From the NCBI GenBank assembly GCA_003598065.1, contig QZKR01000168.1:1-47729 (forward strand): a stretch of 47,729 nucleotides of DNA, in the 5' to 3' direction. Shown here piece by piece: positions 33,932 through 41,266 of the stretch. Numbering within the stretch: the stretch's first letter is position 1; each line of letters begins with the position of its first letter. This DNA is from Myxococcales bacterium. Its GTDB lineage: Bacteria > Myxococcota_A > SURF-8. A program made the translations under genes and the position numbers. Below the pieces are notes generated by a model. It saw only the letters and a program-made list of their open reading frames with translations, was not told the DNA's origin and searched no databases.

Positions 33932-35455
33932 CTATCCTTTCCCCGTCCCCGTATCGTCGGGGGCGGTCACGCGTCGCCGTTCGGCGGCAGCCGCCATTTC
34001 GTTCAGTCGTGCCAGCGGCAGGCGTATCCGGAAGATCGCGCCGGCTCCGGTTTCGGACGCGACCGTGATGGCGCCCCCATGTTCCTGCACGATCTTGCGC
34101 GTTGTCAACAATCCGAGCCCCGTGCCCTTGCCGGCCTTGGTGGTGAAGAAGGTGGTGAACACCTTCTGCTTCACTTCCCATTCCAGGCCGCAGCCGTTGT
34201 CCTCGACCTCAAAAGTTAGCGCTTCCTCGTCCTGCCGGGTGCGCACCGTCACCTGCCCCCGGCCGTCTTCGCGCGTCATCGCCGCGTCGATGGCGTTGGA
34301 GACGAGGTTGGTCAGGCAGGCCTCGACGCCGTCGGGGTCGAGCGGGCAGGCCGACACCTCCGGAGAAGCGTCCAGCAAGAGGAGCACGCCCTGTTTGGCC
34401 GCCGCATCGCGGTAGAGCTCGACGATTCCGCCCGCCAGCAGGTTGGGGTCGGTCGGCTTCAAATCCGGCAGCCGGCCCTTGGCGAAGCTGAGAAAGTCCT
34501 TCACCAAAGAGACGGTCTTGTTGAAGTTGCGCTGCAACATGTCCCAGCCTTGGTTGATGCGCTGGGAGTTGTTGCGCTTCAGCCCGCTGTCCACCATGTA
34601 CATGCCGCCTTCGAGGCCCATCAGCATGTTCTTGATCGTGTGGGCCAGCCCCGCCACCGTCTGCCCCACGGCGGCCAGCCGCTCGGCGTCGAGCTTTTCC
34701 TTCTCCAGCTTCTTCAGCTCGGTGATGTCGGAGGCGATCTCGATGACGTGCGCCACCTCGCCCGGCCCGCGCGACAGGGGCGCGGCGGTGACGATGTAGT
34801 GCGTCTCCTCGCCCTTCTGGTTGATGCCGACCTGCGTGCTGACGCGCTCCACGCCGTCCAGGAAGGTCATCGCCGCCGGGCAGTCCTCGCAAGGCTCGTC
34901 GCGGCGCTTGTAGGTCTGATAGCAGTGCCCTCCCTGGGAGGTGCCGAAGGTCTCGCGGAACTTCTCGTTGGCGCGGACGATGCGCAGATCCTGATCGAGG
35001 ATCGTCACGTAGCAGGGGACGCGTTCGAAGAGAATGTCGTGCAGCCGTTTGAAGAAGCGGGTCTCCGTGACGTCGGTGATAACCTCCAGCACATGGCTGA
35101 TGCCGCCGTCTTTGTCTGGCAGCGGCATAAGGTGAACGACATAGTGGCAGAGCGCTCCCTGGCGGTCCAGGCCCGTTTCGTCGGCCACTTGCGGCTGGCC
35201 GGTGGCGAACACCTGGCGCGCCTTGCAGACGTCGCAAGGGTCGGATCTGTTTTTGCAGACGTCGTAGCATTTGCGTCCCCGCCACTCGCCGAAGAGCCGT
35301 TCGAAACGGGGATTGGCGCGGGCGATGCTGTAATCGGGGCGCATGAGCGCCACGCCGAAAGGTACGCTCTCGAAGAGCCCGGGGGCCAACAGATCCGCCA
35401 TCGGCAGAGTCGTTGCGGTCGGGAGACCGCCGGAGGTGGCGGGGGTCGCCGTCAC
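33932..35455 (-). CDS. Soluble histidine kinase with two Cys-containing PAS domains
   Basis: 507 residues. I chose GTG 35455, which overlaps the stop of the NrfD-cytochrome gene (GTGA) and has AGGAG upstream; an upstream reading in the same frame is a shadow of that gene. PAS1 (about 25-130) contains KCYDVCKNRSDPCDVC, and PAS2 (about 135-250) contains HCYQTYKRRDEPCEDC. The H-box is AGLAHTIKNMLMGLEGG. The ATPase has the N-box NLVSNAIDAA, G1 DNGCGLE and G2 GKGTGLGLL. No membrane helix is seen, so it senses an internal, probably redox or metal-related, signal. Its place behind the redox complex genes implies that it monitors that complex. Confidence 0.87.
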   Translation of the reverse strand: MTATPATSGGLPTATTLPMADLLAPGLFESVPFGVALMRPDYSIARANPRFERLFGEWRGRKCYDVCKNRSDPCDVCKARQVFATGQPQVADETGLDRQGALCHYVVHLMPLPDKDGGISHVLEVITDVTETRFFKRLHDILFERVPCYVTILDQDLRIVRANEKFRETFGTSQGGHCYQTYKRRDEPCEDCPAAMTFLDGVERVSTQVGINQKGEETHYIVTAAPLSRGPGEVAHVIEIASDITELKKLEKEKLDAERLAAVGQTVAGLAHTIKNMLMGLEGGMYMVDSGLKRNNSQRINQGWDMLQRNFNKTVSLVKDFLSFAKGRLPDLKPTDPNLLAGGIVELYRDAAAKQGVLLLLDASPEVSACPLDPDGVEACLTNLVSNAIDAAMTREDGRGQVTVRTRQDEEALTFEVEDNGCGLEWEVKQKVFTTFFTTKAGKGTGLGLLTTRKIVQEHGGAITVASETGAGAIFRIRLPLARLNEMAAAAERRRVTAPDDTGTGKG

Positions 35456-37302
35456 GGCGTCTGGACTCCTGGAATCGCCGCCCCTTTGCCGTCGCGCCGC
35501 TGGTAGCGCGCCTTCAAGGCCGGGTCGTCCACGTAATCGCGTGCCGCCTTGTGGCAATTGGCGCAGCGGGGCAGATCCGGTTTCTGCAATTCTACAGCTT
35601 TTTTGGCGTGGCAGCCGATGCATTGGCGGTGCATGGCCTCCACGTAGCCCGGCGCGGCGTAGTTCTTGATCTCGATTTTCGCGCCCGCCGGGATCAGGTC
35701 GCGATGGCATTTGTCGCAGGTCTTCGCGCTCTGCTTCGTCTTCGCCTCGCCCTCGCGATGGCAGTCGAAGCAGGCGAGGTTCGCGCCTTCCGGCGAGCCG
35801 TGCCACACGTGGCCGAAGGCGTCGGAGAGCTTGTACATGTCCTTGTGGCAGGCGTAGCAGCCGGTGTCCGTGTCGCGCGGCAGGTTCATGTGGTGGCAAA
35901 GGACGCAGGCCTGCTCGCCGCCGAGTTTTTCGATGTGCTTGTCGTGCGGGAAGACCACGGCGTAGCCGTCCAGGTTGCCGTCGATGCTCATCGGCGCCCA
36001 GCCGCGCGCCTCATGCGCCGGCGAGGGGCCGATGCCCTGGCTGGAGAGCGCGTCGCTGGACAAGAGCGCGAAGCCGGCGGCGGCGAAAGCGACGAAGGCC
36101 ATCGAGTATTTGGTCCGCGCCGCCACGGACGGCGCGCCCAGGGACGCCATGCTCGCCGCGTCGAACTCCGGAAGTTTGAGCGGATCCGCCAGAGGATCGG
36201 CCGGGCGCTCCTCCCACACCTTGAAGCGCTCGACAGCGAAGAGGAAGGCGAGGCCGGCCGCCGCCACGACGCCCGCCGAGACGGCGAATTCGCTCCACGC
36301 CGGGATGTAGAACGAGCCGTCGATGCTGTGCATGAAGCCGCCGGTGTCGATGCGGTTCAGGACGAAGCCGAGCACGCCCGTGAGCGCCACCGCCCACTGC
36401 CCGGCGTTCGAGCGGCGCGTGCGGGGGATGGAGAGCAGAACGATGGGAACGATCGCGGCGAGCGACAGCTCCAGCCAGAACCAGGCCGCGCGCCAGTCGG
36501 GCGCGAAGGCCTGGCCGAGTTCGCCGCGCACGGCGAGATCGCCCAGGCGCAGCGCAAGGTAGGTGGCCAACGCCCAGCGCGCCGCGCCGCCCAGCTTCGC
36601 CAAGAGCGTCGTTTCGGGGTGGCGGCGATAGAAGTAGGCGGTGAAGACGCTTTCGAAAATCACCATCAGCAAGCCTAAGCTGATCGCCGAGACGAAAAAC
36701 AGGATCGGCAGAATCGGCGAGTACCAGAGCGCGTGCACGCGATGGGGCATGATCAGGAACAGCGAACCCAGCGACGACTGGTGCAGCGTCGAAAGGCAGA
36801 TGCCCAGGATCACCAGCGGCAGGCGGATCTTCATCAGAAAGGCCCGGATCCGCGCCCAGTAGCTCGATTCCTCCATCGGCACGGGGCTGAACTCCAGAAG
36901 CAGCACGGTCGTGTAAAGCATCACGCACCACGCCACCTCGAACAGCGCCGAGTGGTGCTGCCAGTGGACCATCGGGCTCCAGATGTTCCACGGCAGGCCG
37001 ACGTCGAACATCAGCCCGACGATGACCGCGCAGTAGCCCAAAAACGCCGTGAGCACCGTCGGCCGCACGATCGGGTGGAACTCGTCGCGCCTGAGAATGT
37101 AGACGGTGGCCGTGATGACGAAGCCGCCGGCCGCCAGGGCCACGCCGCCCAGCACGTCGAAGCCGATCCACAGCCCCCAGGGCGTGACGTCGGAGAGGTT
37201 GGTCGTCGCGCCCAGGCCGAAGACGAAACGGGTCGTGGCCACGGCGAAGACCAGGCCGGCCAGCGCCCACAACACGAGTTTCAGTTTGCGCACTCTATCC
37301 AT
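35452..37302 (-). CDS. NrfD-type quinone-interacting membrane subunit fused to a six-heme cytochrome c domain
   Basis: 616 residues. The first about 400 form the NrfD/HybB/HmcC-like polytopic region with some nine helices and the typical opening ATTNLSDVTPWGLWIGFDVLGGVALAAGGF. A further hydrophobic segment leads into a C-terminal domain with six CxxCH heme motifs: CVLCH, CYACH, CFDCH, CDKCH, CIGCH and CANCH. HDKHIEKLGGEQACVLCHH is typical of class III-type cytochromes. In Hmc, Tmc and Dsr complexes the cytochrome is a separate subunit; here it is fused to the quinone module. The heme domain must face the periplasm. Its start overlaps the ferredoxin gene by 8 bp. Confidence 0.88.
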   Translation of the reverse strand: MDRVRKLKLVLWALAGLVFAVATTRFVFGLGATTNLSDVTPWGLWIGFDVLGGVALAAGGFVITATVYILRRDEFHPIVRPTVLTAFLGYCAVIVGLMFDVGLPWNIWSPMVHWQHHSALFEVAWCVMLYTTVLLLEFSPVPMEESSYWARIRAFLMKIRLPLVILGICLSTLHQSSLGSLFLIMPHRVHALWYSPILPILFFVSAISLGLLMVIFESVFTAYFYRRHPETTLLAKLGGAARWALATYLALRLGDLAVRGELGQAFAPDWRAAWFWLELSLAAIVPIVLLSIPRTRRSNAGQWAVALTGVLGFVLNRIDTGGFMHSIDGSFYIPAWSEFAVSAGVVAAAGLAFLFAVERFKVWEERPADPLADPLKLPEFDAASMASLGAPSVAARTKYSMAFVAFAAAGFALLSSDALSSQGIGPSPAHEARGWAPMSIDGNLDGYAVVFPHDKHIEKLGGEQACVLCHHMNLPRDTDTGCYACHKDMYKLSDAFGHVWHGSPEGANLACFDCHREGEAKTKQSAKTCDKCHRDLIPAGAKIEIKNYAAPGYVEAMHRQCIGCHAKKAVELQKPDLPRCANCHKAARDYVDDPALKARYQRRDGKGAAIPGVQTP

Positions 37303-38071
37303 GGGTCTCGTCCTTCTTCGCGTCGGCGGTTTCCGTTTGCTTGACTTTGTTGCGGCGATTGGTGAGCCACCACAGGCCCGACATCAGCGCCCCCATGCCC
37401 ACGAACACGGCGGGAACGGCCTGCATCGCCGGGGCCGTGAGCGTGGGCAGCGGCTTGTCGCCCAGCGGCCGGCCGTAGGTGAGAAACGACAGGTCGGTGT
37501 CGGAGATGTAGAGAACGGATGTCCCGCCGACCTCCGACTCGCCGAAGACTTTCGCTTGATAGAGGCCGGGATTTTCGGCGATCCGTTTCTTGGCCTCGGC
37601 AAGCAGCGTCTCGCGCTCGCCGAAGATCGTCGCCTTGGTCGGACAGGCTTCGACGCAGGCCGGCTGCTGACCTTTTTGGACGCGCTCGTGGCAGAGGACG
37701 CACTTGCGCACGTAGGGGACGGCCTGCTCCCAGTCGTAGCGCGGGATGCCGTAGGGACAGGCCATCATGCAGTAGCGGCAGCCGATGCACTTCGAACTGT
37801 CGTAGACCACCGGCCCCTCGGGCGTCTTGTGCAGCGCGCCCACCGGGCAGGCCGAGGCGCAGGCCGGCTCCAGGCAGTGGCGGCACTGCTTGCGGATGAA
37901 CTTCGGACCGGGCTTCTCGACGACCGCCGTCCAGTTGCGGGCCGAAAGGCCGTCGTCGCTCGACCAGCGCCGGGGGACGTCGGGACCCAGTCCGTACGTG
38001 CGCTTGCAGGCGACGACGCACTCGCGGCAGCCGATGCATTTGGTCGTGTCGGTGAGGATCGCTGCTTTCAT
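37295..38071 (-). CDS. Four-cluster [4Fe-4S] ferredoxin subunit with C-terminal membrane helix
   Basis: 258 residues. Cys patterns for four [4Fe-4S] clusters are seen: CIGCRECVVAC, CRHCLEPACASAC, CIGCRYCMMAC and CVLCHE...CVEAC. This is the DmsB/HybA/HmcB/DsrO layout. A single C-terminal helix (VPAVFVGMGALMSGLWWL) anchors it. DsrO- and HybA-type proteins usually start with a Tat signal, but here the first cluster motif begins at residue 12 with no signal, so cytoplasmic placement must be considered. It should carry electrons between the NrfD module and the other subunits. The start overlaps the cytochrome b gene (ATGA). Confidence 0.87.
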   Translation of the reverse strand: MKAAILTDTTKCIGCRECVVACKRTYGLGPDVPRRWSSDDGLSARNWTAVVEKPGPKFIRKQCRHCLEPACASACPVGALHKTPEGPVVYDSSKCIGCRYCMMACPYGIPRYDWEQAVPYVRKCVLCHERVQKGQQPACVEACPTKATIFGERETLLAEAKKRIAENPGLYQAKVFGESEVGGTSVLYISDTDLSFLTYGRPLGDKPLPTLTAPAMQAVPAVFVGMGALMSGLWWLTNRRNKVKQTETADAKKDETHG

Positions 38072-38772
38072 GCCGCCTTCTCCTTACGAACCATCGCCGC
38101 GACCTTGTCGCCCGCGCCGGCCGGGAAGCGCCAGCCGACGTGGCTGACCATCTGCGACAGCGGCATCAGGACGCAGTGGGCGACCTTGGTGAACGGAATC
38201 AGAACCATGATCAGATCGGCCGAAGCGACGTGAAGCAGCATCGCCATCCGATAGCCGCCGGCCGAGAGCGTCGTATTGACGCAGAGGTAGCCGGTGACGA
38301 ACGCCGCCGTGATGAGGAGCGGCCAGGCGTAGTCCTGGAAGCGCGAGAGGGCCCGCGAGCGGCGATCGAAGACGCGGCCCAGGAAGAGCAGCACGCCGGC
38401 GGCGATGGCGACGAGCGTCAAGGCGTCGGCTGCCGCTTCCGGCAAGGCTGGCCACGAGATCCCCGCGCCGCTTTTCCAAAGCAGGATGTGGGCGGAGAAG
38501 AAGAGCGGCACGAGGATGATGCCGACGTGCCAGATGATCGAGACCGTGCTGTAGATCGGCCGCATCCGCCAGAACCGGCCCGCCGGCACAAGCCAGGCCA
38601 CCGTCTGCTTGAAGAGCGGCGCCCACTTCACTTTCCGGTCGCCGGCGCGGCCCAGGGCTTCGACCATGCCGTAGGCCGAAAGCACGAAGGCGCGGATGAG
38701 GCCCAAGACCATGATGGCGAAGCAGAGCCTGAAGAGCGGCCCGCTTCCGAAATCGATCAGCGCTTGCGACAC
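38068..38772 (-). CDS. NarI/DsrM/HmcE-like cytochrome b membrane subunit
   Basis: 234 residues starting at GTG 38772 behind AGGAGGAG. Five hydrophobic helices are predicted by eye. Two pairs of His sit as in NarI: IIWHVGIILVPLFFSAHIL, and LLHVASADLIMVLIPFTKVAHCV with 17 residues between the His, the NarI spacing. They should bind two b hemes. In Dsr, Hmc and Tmc complexes this subunit passes electrons between quinone and the CCG iron-sulfur subunit, which is the upstream gene, 17 bp away. Confidence 0.85.
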   Translation of the reverse strand: MSQALIDFGSGPLFRLCFAIMVLGLIRAFVLSAYGMVEALGRAGDRKVKWAPLFKQTVAWLVPAGRFWRMRPIYSTVSIIWHVGIILVPLFFSAHILLWKSGAGISWPALPEAAADALTLVAIAAGVLLFLGRVFDRRSRALSRFQDYAWPLLITAAFVTGYLCVNTTLSAGGYRMAMLLHVASADLIMVLIPFTKVAHCVLMPLSQMVSHVGWRFPAGAGDKVAAMVRKEKAA

Positions 38773-38789
38773 ATCCTCCTCCTTTTTTC

Positions 38790-40250
38790 CTATTCCGCGT
38801 CCGTCCCGGTCTTTGCTGTCGTGTCGGTTTCCGGAAAGACGATCGCCTTCCAGATCAGATCGTGCAGGCCGACGATCTCGCAATCGAGCTTCTGATCCTC
38901 CACCAGTTCGCGAAGCTGCTTTTTGCAGTTGGCGCAGGGGGCGATGACGTATTTCGCGCCGGTGGCCCTGATCTGCTCGGCCTTGGCGCGGCCGCCGACC
39001 GTGGTGCGATAAGCGCGGACCTCGTCGATCGACACCGTCCCGCCGCCGCCGCCGCAGCAGATGTTGTCCTTTCCCGAGGGCGTCATCTCGACGTAGTTCT
39101 TGCAGAACGCCTTGACGATCTCGCGCGGTTTGTCGATGATCCAGCCGCTGCGCGCGTAATTGCAGGGGTCATGGTAGGTGACCGTTTCGGAGATCACATT
39201 GGGGTCGAGCTTCAGGCGGCCGTCCTTGAGGGCCTGCCAGGTGTACTCCATGATGTTCACGACGGGCCGCGGGCTGCGCGCCCCGCAGAAAGTGGGATAG
39301 AAGAATTTGGCGACGCGGGAAGCATGGCCGCATTCGCCGATGAGAATTCCTTTGGCTTGGAGGCGATTGGCTTCCTGCTCCAGCCTCAACAGGACGTTTT
39401 CCAAAATTTGATCGTTGTAGAACAGACCGTAGTTGATGCCGTCGAAGTTCTTCGTGCCGATCGTCCAGGAGCCGCCGGTGGCGTGCATCACGGCGGCGAT
39501 GCCCATCAAGGTGTCGGCCTCCATCATGTAATCGGAGACGGGCGCGTAGAAAATGTAGTCGGCGTTCTCCACGTCGAGCGGGAACTCGATGCGCACGCCC
39601 CGCGCCTCCTCCATATCGTCGGTGAGGAATTCGAGGCTGTCCTTCAGGGCCGGCAGGGTGATGCCCGAGGTGTTGCCCGACGCGCCTTCCAATTGCTCGT
39701 GCACGCTCACCGCCAGGGCGCGCGGCACGATGCCCATCTCGGAAAGGATGTAGCGGCCGAGGTGGGTGACGAGGCCGTGGTCGATGCCCACGGGGCATTC
39801 CAGCGAGCAGCGGCGGCAGGCCGTGCAGTTGTAGAACGACTCGGCCATCTCCTGGATCTTCTCGTCGGTGAGTCCGGGATCGCTGGTGAGCCGGCCGCGC
39901 AGGATGCCGCTCATCGTGAAGTGCCGGCGGTACACCGACAAGAGCAGCTCCGAGCGATGGCAGGGGATGTCGCGGTCGTCGCCCGTGGCCAGGTACACCT
40001 GGCAGGCGGTGGCGCAGCGCGAGCACTTGGCGCTCACCCGGATGTAGTGATCGAGCACGAAGCGGTAGTTGGTGTGCTTGAGAATCGCCGCGAAGATTTC
40101 CAGGAAGCGGCGGGGCCGGCCCTCCGTTTCCGGTTTCTCGACGACGTAGCGCACCGACAGCTTCTGCGCGCCGATCGTTTCCGGTTTCTTCACTTTCGGC
40201 AGCGCGAAGGCGCGCGTGCGCTCCTCGGGGGTGATGATCGTCACTTTCAT
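38790..40250 (-). CDS. DsrK/HmcF/HdrD-like iron-sulfur protein with CCG domains
   Basis: 486 residues. Two ferredoxin-type cluster motifs lie near the N-terminus: CSRCATACQVYLATGDDRDIPC and CTACRRCSLECPVG. The C-terminal half carries CCG-type segments (ECGHASRVAKFF; DPCNYARSG with ICCGGGGGTVS and APCANCKKQL). In HdrB/HdrD such segments bind the non-cubane cluster used for disulfide or thiol chemistry. There is no membrane helix, so it is the cytoplasmic catalytic or docking subunit. DsrK and HmcF have the same plan; the partner thiol or protein is unknown here. ATG 40250 overlaps the NifX-domain gene stop. Confidence 0.88.
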   Translation of the reverse strand: MKVTIITPEERTRAFALPKVKKPETIGAQKLSVRYVVEKPETEGRPRRFLEIFAAILKHTNYRFVLDHYIRVSAKCSRCATACQVYLATGDDRDIPCHRSELLLSVYRRHFTMSGILRGRLTSDPGLTDEKIQEMAESFYNCTACRRCSLECPVGIDHGLVTHLGRYILSEMGIVPRALAVSVHEQLEGASGNTSGITLPALKDSLEFLTDDMEEARGVRIEFPLDVENADYIFYAPVSDYMMEADTLMGIAAVMHATGGSWTIGTKNFDGINYGLFYNDQILENVLLRLEQEANRLQAKGILIGECGHASRVAKFFYPTFCGARSPRPVVNIMEYTWQALKDGRLKLDPNVISETVTYHDPCNYARSGWIIDKPREIVKAFCKNYVEMTPSGKDNICCGGGGGTVSIDEVRAYRTTVGGRAKAEQIRATGAKYVIAPCANCKKQLRELVEDQKLDCEIVGLHDLIWKAIVFPETDTTAKTGTDAE

Positions 40251-41038
40251 CGTCGGCTCCGGCGTTGCTTGGCGTCTTCCGGCCGCGTCTGGTGGGCGTG
40301 GCCGTTCGGGGGTTGCTTCAGCGGTGCGAACGGTCCGCGCCGTTTGTCGTCGGCGCGGCCGCTCGTGAAATCGTGCGGCTCCAGCAATTGGATGTCCAGA
40401 TCGGCGCAGAGGCGGGCGACGGCCGGCGACGGCGTGTGCAGGTACACGCGACCGTCGTAGCCGCCGGCGGCGACGCGCTTGAATTCACGGATCTCCTCGT
40501 CCACGCGCCAGGCGTGCGCGCCGCAGCAGACGGCGACGCGCGCCGGTTTGCCGCAGGTCGGACAGACGCGCTCGGCGGCGAAATCGACGGGAAAGAGGCT
40601 TTCCTGGCCCACGGGCCGCACCGTCCAGCCGCAGGACTCGAACCATTCCCGCGCCCAGGCCACGAGGTCGGCGGCGTCCGGCCGGGAAACGGCGAGCGGA
40701 TCGTCGCGCCGCGGCGCGATCCGGCCGGAAAGATAGCCGAAGACCACGTCGGCGGCGGGCCCGACGACCTGGTCGATCACCACGCGGCCGTCGGCCTCCA
40801 GCATCTGCCGGTAGGCCTGGGAAATGCCGTTGCAGAGGACGACGCCGGCTTGCACCTCGCGCAGCCGGCGGACGCGCATCAGGCCGTCCGGCTCCTCGAT
40901 CGCCAGTTCGCGGTAGTCGGAGACGCGGCCGTCGGCGATCACCCACAAACGGAAGCGCCGCGCCGTTTCAAAACACGGCGCGACCTCCTCGCCAAAACAG
41001 GCGATGGCGATGCGTTCGGTGCGGTCTGCTGACTCCAT
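40247..41038 (-). CDS. NifX/NafY-domain protein with C-terminal Cys motif
   Basis: 263 residues from ATG 41038 (AAGGGAAA upstream). Residues about 8-120 match the dinitrogenase iron-molybdenum cofactor-binding fold: RIAIACFGEEVAPCFETARRFRLWVI, RRLREVQAGVVLCNGISQAYRQMLEADG. Such domains bind or carry metal cofactors (FeMo-co, its precursors or Mo-Cu-S clusters). After a variable linker comes CPTCGKPARVAVCCGAHAW, a possible metal-binding motif not found in plain NifX. The rest is basic and Pro-rich. It is the first gene after a sigma-54 promoter and is translationally coupled to the CCG protein, which suggests cofactor delivery to, or sensing for, the redox complex. Confidence 0.75.
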   Translation of the reverse strand: MESADRTERIAIACFGEEVAPCFETARRFRLWVIADGRVSDYRELAIEEPDGLMRVRRLREVQAGVVLCNGISQAYRQMLEADGRVVIDQVVGPAADVVFGYLSGRIAPRRDDPLAVSRPDAADLVAWAREWFESCGWTVRPVGQESLFPVDFAAERVCPTCGKPARVAVCCGAHAWRVDEEIREFKRVAAGGYDGRVYLHTPSPAVARLCADLDIQLLEPHDFTSGRADDKRRGPFAPLKQPPNGHAHQTRPEDAKQRRSRR

Positions 41039-41103
41039 CGTTTCCCTTCGCGGTTCTGAATGAACGCCGGCGCGGGGTCCGCGCCTCAACCGGCGCTTTA
41101 TAG

Positions 41104-41119
41104 AGCGAAAAGCGTGCCA
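41104..41119 (-). promoter_or_regulatory. Sigma-54 (-24/-12) promoter of the redox operon
   Basis: Read on the minus strand the sequence is TGGCACG-CTTT-TCGC-T. The -24 element matches consensus fully; the -12 element is TCGC instead of TTGC but keeps the GC with correct spacing. Transcription should start near 41093, about 55 bp before the NifX-domain start. Confidence 0.75.
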
Positions 41120-41189
41120 GGATTGGAAAGGCTGGAATCACTCAGTTATTCGGCGGGAAAAGAGAAAGCGCCGCAGGCGGAAACAGAGA

Positions 41190-41206
41190 TGTTGCATGCT
41201 GCAACA
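41190..41206. promoter_or_regulatory. Upstream activator palindrome, proximal copy
   Basis: TGTTGCATGCTGCAACA, a perfect 7-3-7 palindrome centred about 105 bp upstream of the predicted sigma-54 start. A half-site TTGCAAC follows at 41211-41217, between the two palindromes. Confidence 0.75.
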
Positions 41207-41224
41207 CTTATTGCAACGCGCCAA

Positions 41225-41241
41225 TGTTGCGAAACGCAACA
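41225..41241. promoter_or_regulatory. Upstream activator palindrome, distal copy
   Basis: TGTTGCGAAACGCAACA, again perfect 7-3-7, with the same TGTTGC/GCAACA arms. It is centred 35 bp from the proximal copy and about 140 bp upstream of the predicted start. It ends 25 bp from the stop of the gene for the presumed activator. Confidence 0.75.
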
Positions 41242-41266
41242 TATGGATGGAATAGAAAGGGAAAGC

